A stretch of 64,000 nt of DNA from Nitratireductor pacificus pht-3B (GTDB lineage: Bacteria; Pseudomonadota; Alphaproteobacteria; Rhizobiales; Rhizobiaceae), in the NCBI RefSeq assembly GCF_000300335.1, contig NZ_AMRM01000006.1:124001-188000 (forward strand), given 5' to 3'. This document shows positions 36,028 to 43,848 of the stretch, in pieces. The position numbers and the translations under genes were made by a program. Position 1 is the first letter of the stretch. Each line of letters opens with the position of its first letter. Under the pieces are notes generated by a model that was not told the DNA's origin, ran no database searches, and was given only the letters and a program-made list of their open reading frames with translations.

Positions 36028-36921
36028 ATGGCGACGATCGCATTCATCGGCCTGGGCAATATGGGCAACCCAATGGCCGCCAATCTGGTCAAGGCTGGAC
36101 ACACGGTGCACGGCTTCGACCTGGTCACCGAGAACCTGGAGACGGCGGCCAGCAACGGCGTCACCATCATGGCGAGTGCGGGCGCCGCCGTGAAAAGCGC
36201 CGAGACCGTCATCACCATGCTGCCCGCGGGCAAGCATGTGCTGTCGGTCTATCGCGACATCGCGCCGAAGGCGGCGAAGGGAACCCTGTTCATCGATTCC
36301 TCGACGATTGACGTGGAGTCCGCCAAGCAGGCCCATGCCATCGCGGCGGAGCACGGGCTCCTGTCGATTGACGCGCCGGTGTCCGGCGGCGTGGGCGGCG
36401 CGGAAGGCGGCACGCTGACCTTCATGGCGGGCGGATCGCAAAAAGCCTTCGGCAAGGCAGAGCCGATCCTGCAGCCGATGGCGGGCCGCGTCGTGCATTG
36501 CGGCAATGACGGTGCGGGACAGGCAGCGAAAATCTGCAACAACATGATCCTCGGCATTTCGATGATCGCCGTCGGCGAGGCCTTCGTGCTGGCCGAGAAG
36601 CTCGGGCTGTCGCATCAGGCGCTGTTCGATGTCGCTTCCACCTCTTCGGGCCAGTGCTGGTCGCTGACCAGCTATTGCCCGGTGCCGGGCCCGGTGCCCG
36701 CCTCGCCCGCCAACCGCGACTACAGGCCCGGCTTCGCCGCCGGCCTGATGCTGAAGGATCTGCGGCTGGCGCAGGAGGCCGCCCAGAGCGCAGGCGCGGC
36801 AACGCCGCTCGGCGCCGAGGCGACGCAGCTTTACACGCTGTTCAACGCCATGGGACATGAAGGCACGGACTTTTCCGGCATCATCAATTTCCTGCGCGGC
36901 CATCCCGATCAGAAAAAATAG
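36028..36921 (+). CDS. mmsB: 3-hydroxyisobutyrate dehydrogenase
   Basis: NAD-dependent enzyme of valine breakdown, 297 residues. The N-terminal dinucleotide site is IAFIGLGNMGNPMAANLVKAG (residues 4 on). The substrate motif is DAPVSGGVGGAEGGTLTFM (about 120), and the catalytic lysine lies in GAGQAAKICNNMILGISM (about 171). It follows the acyl-CoA dehydrogenase gene. The 3' end is odd: the last coding bases and TAG stop are repeated once, 20 bp downstream. Confidence 0.93.
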   Translation: MATIAFIGLGNMGNPMAANLVKAGHTVHGFDLVTENLETAASNGVTIMASAGAAVKSAETVITMLPAGKHVLSVYRDIAPKAAKGTLFIDSSTIDVESAKQAHAIAAEHGLLSIDAPVSGGVGGAEGGTLTFMAGGSQKAFGKAEPILQPMAGRVVHCGNDGAGQAAKICNNMILGISMIAVGEAFVLAEKLGLSHQALFDVASTSSGQCWSLTSYCPVPGPVPASPANRDYRPGFAAGLMLKDLRLAQEAAQSAGAATPLGAEATQLYTLFNAMGHEGTDFSGIINFLRGHPDQKK

Positions 36922-36941
36922 GGCCCGATCAGAAAAAATAG
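36904..36941. repeat. 20-bp-period tandem duplication across the mmsB stop codon
   Basis: The 18-bp sequence CCCGATCAGAAAAAATAG occurs at 36904-36921, where its last three bases are the mmsB stop. It recurs identically at 36924-36941 with GG between. The second copy is untranslated. This looks like a recent short tandem duplication. Confidence 0.9.
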
Positions 36942-37007
36942 AACGCCGGCAAAAAAATTCGATTTTAGATATCCCGCTAACTTCCCGGTAACCATGACCC
37001 GCTAGAA

Positions 37008-37157
37008 AGGGGACGAGGCAGACATCAACGGCCTCCCCGGCCCCGGATAAGGTCTCGCGTACCGGAGCGGGAAGCCTTCGCAGCGTAAGTGTTACGCGAA
37101 GGCGTGTCAGAGTAACGTAAAACCGCGTCTCTTCCCGCCCGAAGAAGCGCGGTTTTT
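37008..37157 (+). ncRNA. Possible structured small RNA or structured 3' region
   Basis: Between convergent mmsB and the transaminase gene there is no open frame, but several hairpins follow in series. GGGG...CCCC pairs around 37009-37038. TCTCGC pairs with GCGGGA around 37053-37072. A strong hairpin GCCTTCG-CAG-CGTAA / TTACG-CGAAGGC occupies about 37074-37103. The 37119-37157 terminator with a T run follows. Serial stems ending in an intrinsic terminator are the profile of a trans-acting small RNA. I recognise no Rfam family. A mundane alternative is stacked terminators and 3' UTR structure of the two flanking genes. Confidence 0.3.
37119..37157. terminator. Bidirectional intrinsic terminator between mmsB and the transaminase gene
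   Basis: Arms AAAACCGCG-TCTCTTC (37119-37134) and GAAGAAG-CGCGGTTTT (37141-37156) form a stem of about 14 bp with a two-base mismatch and a 6-nt loop. It ends in TTTTT on the plus strand and in TTTT on the minus strand. It sits 11 bp from the transaminase stop and can serve transcripts from both sides. Confidence 0.85.
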
Positions 37158-37167
37158 CCTTGCGGGC

Positions 37168-38547
37168 CTACCCCTTGCGCAGATCCTTCTCGGCCCGGTC
37201 GAGCGCCGTAACGATGCGGTCGCACGCCATGTCGATGGTGTCGCGCGTCCAGATCAGCGGCGGCGACAGGATCATCGTGTCGCCAACGGCGCGCATCATC
37301 AGGCCGCCTTCGATCGCATGATCGCGCAGGGTGACGGCCGCCGTCCCCTGACCGGGAAAGCGCTCGCGCGTCTCCTTGTCGGCGACGATCTCGATCGCCC
37401 CCATCAGGCCGAAGGCGCGAACCTCACCAACGATGCCGTGACCGGCGATCCGTTCGTTCAGGGCGTTGGCGAAATACGGTCCCGTGTCGTCGCGGACGCG
37501 CTCGACCAGCCCTTCCCGCTCGATGATCTCGATGTTCCTGAGCGCCACCGCGCAGGCCACCGGGTGCCCCGAATAGGTGTAGCCATGGTAGAATTCCCCG
37601 CCCTTCTCCACCAGCGTCTTCGCGATGCGGTCACCGACCAGCAGCGCGGACAGGGGCTGATAGCCCGAGGTCAGAGCCTTGGCGGTGGTGATCGTGTCGG
37701 GTTCGAGCCCCAGCCTTTCGGCGGCGAACCAGGCGCCGGTGCGACCGTAACCGGTGATCACCTCGTCCAGCATCAACAACACGTCGTGCTTCTTGCAGAT
37801 GCGGTCGATTTCCGGCCAGTAGCTTTCCGGCGGGATCTTGACGCCGCCGGCGCCCATGACCGGCTCGCCGATGAAGGCCGCGACATTGTCGGCGCCGGCC
37901 TCGAGGATCGCATCTTCGACCGCCTGCGCGGCGCGCAGGCCGAAATCATGATCGCTTTCGCCCGGACGCCGCAACTCGAAGGCGTAGGGTGGCATCACAT
38001 GCGCGATGTTCGGCACCGCGCCATACAGCTGATCGTGCATGCCGCCCATGCCGCCGAGCGACGTGCCGGCCACCGTCGAGCCGTGATAGGCCCAGTGGCG
38101 GGAGATGATGCGGTTCTTCTGCGGCCGGCCCTCCAGCGCCCAGTAGTGGCGCACAAGGCGCAGGGCCGTGTCGTTGGCCTCCGAACCGGACGAGCCGTAA
38201 AAGACCTGGTTGACGTTCTTCGGCGCGCGTTCGGCGAGTTTCTGCGACAGCAGCACCGGGGTCGGCGTCGAGCAGCGGAAGAAGGAATTGTAGTAGGGCA
38301 GCTCCTTCATCTGCTCGTAAGCCACTTCGGCAAGCTCGTCGCGGCCGTAACCGACATTCACGCACCACAGGCCGGCCATGCCGTCGAGGATCTCGCGCCC
38401 CTCGGTGTCGTAGACATAGGGTCCGCTGGCGCGCGTGATGATGCGCGAACCCGCGGCGCGCAGATCCTTGTGGTCGGTGAAGGGATGCAGATGATGCGCC
38501 GCATCCATCGCCTGAAGCTGGGCAAGCGAAAAATTCTGGTAAGTCAT
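37168..38547 (-). CDS. Class III PLP-dependent aminotransferase (putrescine/omega-amino acid type)
   Basis: Transaminase of 459 residues that moves an omega-amino group, usually to pyruvate. Motifs are ILDGMAGLWCVNVGYGRDEL, YGSSGSEANDTALRLVRHYW, HWAYHGSTVAGTSLGGM, LLMLDEVITGYGRTGAWFA and the PLP lysine in TTAKALTSGYQPLSALLV (about residue 285). It is closest in style to SpuC-like putrescine-pyruvate and beta-alanine/4-aminobutyrate transaminases. No polyamine gene is adjacent, so the exact substrate is open. Confidence 0.9.
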   Translation of the reverse strand: MTYQNFSLAQLQAMDAAHHLHPFTDHKDLRAAGSRIITRASGPYVYDTEGREILDGMAGLWCVNVGYGRDELAEVAYEQMKELPYYNSFFRCSTPTPVLLSQKLAERAPKNVNQVFYGSSGSEANDTALRLVRHYWALEGRPQKNRIISRHWAYHGSTVAGTSLGGMGGMHDQLYGAVPNIAHVMPPYAFELRRPGESDHDFGLRAAQAVEDAILEAGADNVAAFIGEPVMGAGGVKIPPESYWPEIDRICKKHDVLLMLDEVITGYGRTGAWFAAERLGLEPDTITTAKALTSGYQPLSALLVGDRIAKTLVEKGGEFYHGYTYSGHPVACAVALRNIEIIEREGLVERVRDDTGPYFANALNERIAGHGIVGEVRAFGLMGAIEIVADKETRERFPGQGTAAVTLRDHAIEGGLMMRAVGDTMILSPPLIWTRDTIDMACDRIVTALDRAEKDLRKG

Positions 38548-38876
38548 GGTGTTGTTCTCTCCGGTTGAACGCTCCCGGCAGGGCCGGACAATGCTTCAGG
38601 CGGAGACGGGCGGCGAATAGCCGATGCGCGCGCACAGCCGCAGAAGCTCCGTGTGCCGCGTGCGCGGCGACGGTTTTGCGGCCGGGAATGCAGGCCAGTG
38701 CGTGTGGCGTGGAGCGCTCATATGCCGAGTTTAGCCGTGACTCCCGCGCCCGCACAAGCGCGACCGGCACCCCGGAAGATGTGTCGCATCTGTCGCGCTA
38801 GGGGTCGCCAGCCCGGCCTAACCGGTCCGGTTTTGCGGTCATCATGGTCACCCCTGAGGCAGCGGGAAGGAACGCC
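38548..38876. other. Divergent intergenic region with a candidate operator
   Basis: The 329 bp between the divergent transaminase and mttB-family genes has open frames on both strands, but with Arg/Cys/Ala-rich composition and no family, so I regard it as non-coding. AGATG-TGTCG-CATCT at 38777-38791 is a perfect short palindrome about 85 bp before the mttB-family start and could be a regulator site. Otherwise I see nothing specific. Confidence 0.5.
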
Positions 38877-40445
38877 ATGACGGAGGACCTCGCCACAGCA
38901 GATGCGCTTCCGGGCCGCGCGCGGCGCGGCGGACGCGCCGGCAAGCGCAGCGGTTCGGCGACGTTCGAGCAACCCGCCTTCCGGCAACTGGTCAATCCGT
39001 TCGAACCGACGAAGATCGTCTCGGACGACGCGCTGGAAGCGATCCACGAGGCGTCGCTGCGGGTGCTCCGGGACATCGGCGTCGAGGTGCTGCACGACGA
39101 GGCACGCGCCATCATGAAGGCGCATGGGGCCGATGTGCGCCCGGACACGCAGCGCGTGCATTTCGATCCGGCGCTGATCCTAGAGCTGATCGTCCATTGC
39201 CCGAGCGCATTCGAGGTGCATGCCCGCAACCCCGCCCACAATCTGCGCATGGGCGGGCGGAACCTCATCGTCGCCGAAATGGCCTCGGCGCCCAACTGCT
39301 CCGATGCCGACCGTGGACGCCGACCCGGAAACCGGGAGGATTTCCGCAACTTCGTGAAGCTCTCCCAGATGCACAACATCATCCAGTGCCAGGGCGGCTA
39401 TCCGGTCGAGCCGGTCGACATCCATGCCGGCATACGGCACCTGGAATGCCTGCGCGACATCGTCACGCTGACCGACAAGGCGTTCCACATCTACTCGCTC
39501 GGCAAGGAGCGCAATCTCGACGGCATCGAGATCGCCCGGATCGCGCGCGGCGTGAGCCGCGAGCAGTTCGCGAACGAGGTGTCCTGCTTCACCATCATCA
39601 ACACTAACTCGCCGCTGAAGCTCGACGTGCCGATGATGGAAGGAATCATCCAGATGGCCAGGCACGGACAGGCCGTCATCGTCACCCCTTTCACGCTGGC
39701 CGGCGCCATGGCGCCCGTCACCATCGCCGGCGCGGTGGTGCAGCAGAACGCCGAGGCGCTGGCCGCCCTCGCCTTCGCGCAGATGGTGCGCAAGGGGGCG
39801 CCGGTCGGCTATGGCGGCTTCACCTCGAATGTCGACATGCGCTCGGGCGCGCCGGCCTTCGGCACGCCAGAATACATGAAGGCGCAGCTCCTGGGCGGAC
39901 AGCTCGCGCGGCGCTATGCGATCCCCTATCGCAGCTCGAATGTCTGCGCCGCCAACACGGTCGACGCGCAGGCCGCCTATGAAAGCGTCTTCTCGCTGTG
40001 GGGCTGCGTCCAGGGCGGCGCCAACATGATCAAGCATGCCGCCGGCTGGCTGGAGGGCGGGCTGTGCTGCTCCTACGAGAAGATGATGCTCGACATCGAC
40101 CTTTTACAGATGATGGCCGAGTTTATGGCGCCGCTCGACCTGTCGGAGGACGCGCTCGCCGTCGAGGCCATCCGCGAGGTGGGTCCGGGCGGTCACTTCT
40201 TCGGCTCGCCGCACACACAGGCGCGCTACAAGACGGCGTTTTACGCGCCGATCATCTCCGACTGGCGCAATTACGAAAACTGGGCGCAGGGCGGTTCGCC
40301 GACGTCCATCGACCACGCCAACCGGCTCTGGAAGGAGCGGCTGGCAATCTATGAACCGCCGCCGATGGACGAAGGCATCCGCGATGAGCTGAACGATTTC
40401 GTCGAACGCCGCATCCGCGAAGGCGGTGCGCCGACGGATTTTTGA
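38877..40445 (+). CDS. MttB-family (trimethylamine methyltransferase-like) protein, non-pyrrolysine
   Basis: A 522-residue member of the MttB superfamily, whose members transfer a methyl group from methylated amines or betaines to a corrinoid protein. Family features include EASLRVLRDIGVEVLHDEAR near the start, FTIINTNSPLKLD, GAMAPVTIAGAVVQQNAEAL and SSNVCAANTVDAQAAYESVF. There is no in-frame TAG, so it belongs to the non-pyrrolysine branch (MtgB-like). The ATG at 38877 has GGGAAGGA upstream. The next gene encodes a flavoprotein demethylase, suggesting a two-gene methylamine or betaine unit. No corrinoid-protein gene lies nearby. Confidence 0.88.
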   Translation: MTEDLATADALPGRARRGGRAGKRSGSATFEQPAFRQLVNPFEPTKIVSDDALEAIHEASLRVLRDIGVEVLHDEARAIMKAHGADVRPDTQRVHFDPALILELIVHCPSAFEVHARNPAHNLRMGGRNLIVAEMASAPNCSDADRGRRPGNREDFRNFVKLSQMHNIIQCQGGYPVEPVDIHAGIRHLECLRDIVTLTDKAFHIYSLGKERNLDGIEIARIARGVSREQFANEVSCFTIINTNSPLKLDVPMMEGIIQMARHGQAVIVTPFTLAGAMAPVTIAGAVVQQNAEALAALAFAQMVRKGAPVGYGGFTSNVDMRSGAPAFGTPEYMKAQLLGGQLARRYAIPYRSSNVCAANTVDAQAAYESVFSLWGCVQGGANMIKHAAGWLEGGLCCSYEKMMLDIDLLQMMAEFMAPLDLSEDALAVEAIREVGPGGHFFGSPHTQARYKTAFYAPIISDWRNYENWAQGGSPTSIDHANRLWKERLAIYEPPPMDEGIRDELNDFVERRIREGGAPTDF

Positions 40446-40503
40446 GCGCGGCGCGCCGCACCTTAAAACCTGTTCAACTGATTCATGAAGCGGGAACAAC
40501 CCC

Positions 40504-43101
40504 ATGAAATCTCACGCAAAAGCGGTGGTTATCGGCGGTGGCGTCGTCGGTTGCTCGGTGCTTTACCATCTGGCGCGGGCCGGCTGGCGCGACGTGATGC
40601 TGATCGAGCGCTCGGAGCTGACTTCGGGGTCGTCCTGGCATGCCGCCGGCGGCTTCCATACGCTCAATGGCGATCCGAACGTCGCCAAGCTGCAAGCCTA
40701 TACCGTGCAGCTCTACAAGGAGATCGAGGAACTTTCCGAGCAATCCTGCGGCTTGCATCTGACCGGCGGCGTGATGCTGGCCGACAGTCCCGAGCGCATG
40801 GATTTCCTGCGGCTCGCCCATGCCAAGGGCCGCTATCTGGGCATGGAGACGGAGCTGATCACGCCGTCCGAGGCCAAGGCGATGTTCCCGCTGATGGATG
40901 AGCGCCATTTCGTCGGCGCGATGTGGGACCCTGTCGAGGGGCATCTCGATCCCTCCGGCACGACCCATGCCTATGCCAAGGCTGCGCGCAAGCTGGGCGC
41001 GGAGATCGTCCTCAGAAACCGAGTCACGGAACTGACGCAAGAGCTTGACGGCACTTGGAATGTCGTCACCGAACAGGGCACGGTCAAAGCCGAACACGTG
41101 GTCAACTGCGGCGGGTTGTGGGCGCGCGAGGTGGGCCGAATGGTCGGCCTCGAACTGCCCCTTCTGGCGATGGAGCACATGTATCTCCTGACCGAGCCGA
41201 TGCCCGAGGTGGAGGCGTTCAACCGCGAGACCGGCCGCGAGATGATCGGCGTCATCGACTTCAAGGGCGAAATCTACACCCGGCAGGAGCGCAACGGCAT
41301 CCTGCTCGGCACCTACGAGAAAGCCGCAAAGCCCTGGTCGCCGCGCGAGACGCCGTGGGATTTCGGCCATGAGCTGCTGGAGCCGGACATCGACCGCATC
41401 GCGCCATCTCTGGAGGTGGGCTTCCGCCATTTCCCGGCGCTCGAGAATGCCGGCATCAAGCAGGTCATCAACGGGCCATTCACCTTCGCGCCGGACGGCA
41501 ACCCGCTTGTCGGGCCCGTGCAGGGGCTGACCAATTTCTGGTGCGCCTGCGCGGTGATGGCCGGCTTCAGCCAGGGCGGCGGCGTCGGGCTTGCGCTGTC
41601 GAACTGGATGGTCGACGGCGATCCGGGTTTTGATGTCTGGGGCATGGATGTCGCCCGCTTCGGCGAATGGGCGAGCCTGCGCTACACCAACGCCAAGGTC
41701 CGGGAAAACTACTCCCGCCGCTTCTCGATCCGCTTCCCGAACGAGGAACTGCCGGCCGCCCGCCCGGCCCAGACGACGCCGCTCTACGACGTCATGACCC
41801 GCGACAACAATGCCGTGATGGGCGACAGCTGGGGGCTGGAGACACCGCTCTGGTTCGCGCCGCCAGGCATGGAGGCGAAGGACATCGTTTCCTTCCATCG
41901 CTCCAATGATTTCGCGCATGTGGGCAATGAGGTGCGCGCCGTCCGCGAGCGGGTCGGCGTGACGGAGATCGCCAATTTCGCCAAATACGAGATTGCCGGG
42001 CCCGGTGCCGCGGCGTTTCTCAACCGGCTGATGACCAACCGCATGCCGAAACCCGGACGGATCGTGCTGACGCCGATGCTGAACGAGACCGGCAAGCTGA
42101 TCGGCGACTTCACCATCGCCAATCGCGGCCCCGACGGTGCCGGCGAGCGCTTCATGGTGTGGGGATCCTCGGCGGCGCAGATCTATCACATGCGCTGGTT
42201 CGAGAAGCATCTGCCGGCGGATGGCTCGGTGCGGATTCACCGCTTCGACCAGACCCTGGTCGGCCTGTCGATCGCGGGGCCGCAGGCGCGCGCGGTTCTA
42301 GATCAGCTTGCCGATACCGATGTGTCGAAGGAAGCGTTCCGGTTCATGGACTTTCGCGAGATGGCCGTGGCGGGCGCGACCTGCATGGTCAACCGGCTGA
42401 GCTATACGGGCGACCTCGGCTACGAGATCTGGATGCCGCCGGCCTATCAGCGCCGGGTCTACGAGGCAATCAAGGATGCGGGCAGCGCACATGGCATCGT
42501 CGATTTCGGCATGCGCGCCCTGCTGTGCATGCGACTGGAGAAAAATTTTCCAACCTGGTTTCGCGAGCTGCGGCCGATCTACGGCCCCTTCGAGGGTGCT
42601 ATGGAGCGCTTCGTCAAGCTGGAGAAGAACGATTTCATCGGCCGGGAGGCGGCGGCGTGGGAGAAGGCGGACGGGCCGAAGCTGCGTCGCGTGTCCTTCA
42701 TCGTCGATGCGGGCGATGCGGACGTGATGGGCGACGAGCCGATCTGGGCCAGGGTCGGCGACACGGATTACGGCACGGTGGAGAAACTGCATGGCTATGG
42801 CGCGCCGCGCTTCGATGCGAGCGGCCGTGCGATTTCGGGCGGCGGCGCGAATGGCCGTGACGCGGACGCTGCAGCCGTTCGCGGCATCAGGGACGGCGCG
42901 TGGCGCGTCGTCGGCTGGGTCACCTCAGGCGGCTATGCCCACCATGTGAAGCAATCCATGGCGCAGGGCTATGTGCCCGCCGCGCTCGCGGAGGATGAGA
43001 GCGACGGCCTGTTCGAGATCGAGATTCTCGGCCAGCGCCGCCCTGCGCGCATCAACACGCTGCCGCCGTTCGATCCCGATGGGGCGCGGATGCGGAGCTA
43101 G
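40504..43101 (+). CDS. FAD-dependent oxidase with GcvT domain (dimethylglycine/sarcosine dehydrogenase-like)
   Basis: An 865-residue protein with an N-terminal DAO-type FAD domain (AVVIGGGVVGCSVLYHLARAG; TSGSSWHAAGGFHTL, whose histidine matches the flavin-linking region of dimethylglycine dehydrogenase). A folate-binding GcvT domain follows (about 455-800), with a GcvT C-terminal barrel. Such enzymes oxidatively remove N-methyl groups and pass the carbon to tetrahydrofolate. It follows the MttB-family gene by 58 bp. The C-terminal barrel contains a Gly/Ala-rich insert (RAISGGGANGRDADAAA, about 773-790). Its 3' end overlaps a convergent gene by 50 bp. Confidence 0.9.
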   Translation: MKSHAKAVVIGGGVVGCSVLYHLARAGWRDVMLIERSELTSGSSWHAAGGFHTLNGDPNVAKLQAYTVQLYKEIEELSEQSCGLHLTGGVMLADSPERMDFLRLAHAKGRYLGMETELITPSEAKAMFPLMDERHFVGAMWDPVEGHLDPSGTTHAYAKAARKLGAEIVLRNRVTELTQELDGTWNVVTEQGTVKAEHVVNCGGLWAREVGRMVGLELPLLAMEHMYLLTEPMPEVEAFNRETGREMIGVIDFKGEIYTRQERNGILLGTYEKAAKPWSPRETPWDFGHELLEPDIDRIAPSLEVGFRHFPALENAGIKQVINGPFTFAPDGNPLVGPVQGLTNFWCACAVMAGFSQGGGVGLALSNWMVDGDPGFDVWGMDVARFGEWASLRYTNAKVRENYSRRFSIRFPNEELPAARPAQTTPLYDVMTRDNNAVMGDSWGLETPLWFAPPGMEAKDIVSFHRSNDFAHVGNEVRAVRERVGVTEIANFAKYEIAGPGAAAFLNRLMTNRMPKPGRIVLTPMLNETGKLIGDFTIANRGPDGAGERFMVWGSSAAQIYHMRWFEKHLPADGSVRIHRFDQTLVGLSIAGPQARAVLDQLADTDVSKEAFRFMDFREMAVAGATCMVNRLSYTGDLGYEIWMPPAYQRRVYEAIKDAGSAHGIVDFGMRALLCMRLEKNFPTWFRELRPIYGPFEGAMERFVKLEKNDFIGREAAAWEKADGPKLRRVSFIVDAGDADVMGDEPIWARVGDTDYGTVEKLHGYGAPRFDASGRAISGGGANGRDADAAAVRGIRDGAWRVVGWVTSGGYAHHVKQSMAQGYVPAALAEDESDGLFEIEILGQRRPARINTLPPFDPDGARMRS

Positions 43102-43807
43102 TCGCGGCCACCTGGCGCAGAAGCGCCACGGCGTCGGCCGGTGTCGCGCGGCTGGTGATGTAGGGCAGACCGGGACGCAGCGCCGTCCAGCCGACCACGC
43201 GCATCTGCCGGGCGGCCGGCTCGAACGCCTGCGCCAGCATCCATGAGCGGCAGTCCACCGAGCAGACATCGGCCTTCCGCGCCGCGACGCAACGGATCGC
43301 CGCGCGGTGCGCGCCGGTCATGATGCGCGCGGAGAATATTTCGAGGCCGGCACCCATGGCCTCCAGGTCGTTGGACAGGGCAAGCAGCCCCGACACGGAA
43401 AGTGGGTCGTTGTAGGCAAAGCGCTTGCCGCGCAGCCGTTCGACGCAGATGTCGGCCTTGCCGTCGGCCGGCGCAGCGATCTGGTCGCCTCCCTCCTCCG
43501 CGCGCATCAGAATGGCGCTCGAATAGAGCACGCCCGCCCCGCCCTCGCAGTCGGAATAATCGGGCTGGCCGACAAGCTCGACATCGTCCTGCAGGCCGGC
43601 CTGCATCGGTCCCCAGCAGGTCTGCCCAAGCAGGAGCTGCGGGTCGCGCCAGACGGCGTGCAGATTACCGGGCGGACGGGTCAGCTCGCCGGGTGCGTCG
43701 AGACCGGCGGAGCGCAGCGCATCGCGCAGGCCATGCCACTCGGCATCGACCTCCGCCCGGCGCTCGGGCCAGTCATACATGGGCAAGGTTGCGATCAGGG
43801 AACTCAT
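43052..43807 (-). CDS. PhnD-like phosphate/phosphonate-type binding protein without signal peptide
   Basis: A 251-residue protein of the PhnD/SsuA periplasmic-binding superfamily: LIATLPMYDWPERRAEVDAEW at the start, LLLGQTCWGPMQAGL, RFAYNDPLSVSGLLALSNDLE and AIRCVAARKADVCSVDCRSW. Unlike most transport binding proteins it has no signal peptide from the ATG at 43807, and no ABC permease is nearby, so it may be cytoplasmic or a sensor-like protein. No good ribosome site precedes the start. It is the gene after the desaturase on the same strand, 41 bp downstream. Confidence 0.8.
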   Translation of the reverse strand: MSSLIATLPMYDWPERRAEVDAEWHGLRDALRSAGLDAPGELTRPPGNLHAVWRDPQLLLGQTCWGPMQAGLQDDVELVGQPDYSDCEGGAGVLYSSAILMRAEEGGDQIAAPADGKADICVERLRGKRFAYNDPLSVSGLLALSNDLEAMGAGLEIFSARIMTGAHRAAIRCVAARKADVCSVDCRSWMLAQAFEPAARQMRVVGWTALRPGLPYITSRATPADAVALLRQVAATSSASAPHRDRTAAAC

Positions 43808-43848
43808 GGAACCATAACGGGCGATAATCGACGTGATGGCAAGGAAAA

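Noticed and set aside
36942-37157. tmRNA, RNase P, 6S or SRP RNA as identity of the structured spacer
   Set aside because: None of the diagnostic sequences of these RNAs (for example the SRP GGAAGCAGC loop or a tRNA-like end) is present, so it is reported only as an unassigned possible sRNA.
38565-38801. Open frame of 78 codons in the spacer before the MttB-family gene (and an opposing frame on the other strand)
   Set aside because: Composition is Arg/Cys/Ala-rich with no domain, no ribosome site, and it is mirrored on the opposite strand as expected in GC-rich DNA.
38877-40445. Pyrrolysine-containing trimethylamine methyltransferase
   Set aside because: The frame has no in-frame TAG before its natural stop, so it belongs to the non-pyrrolysine MttB branch.
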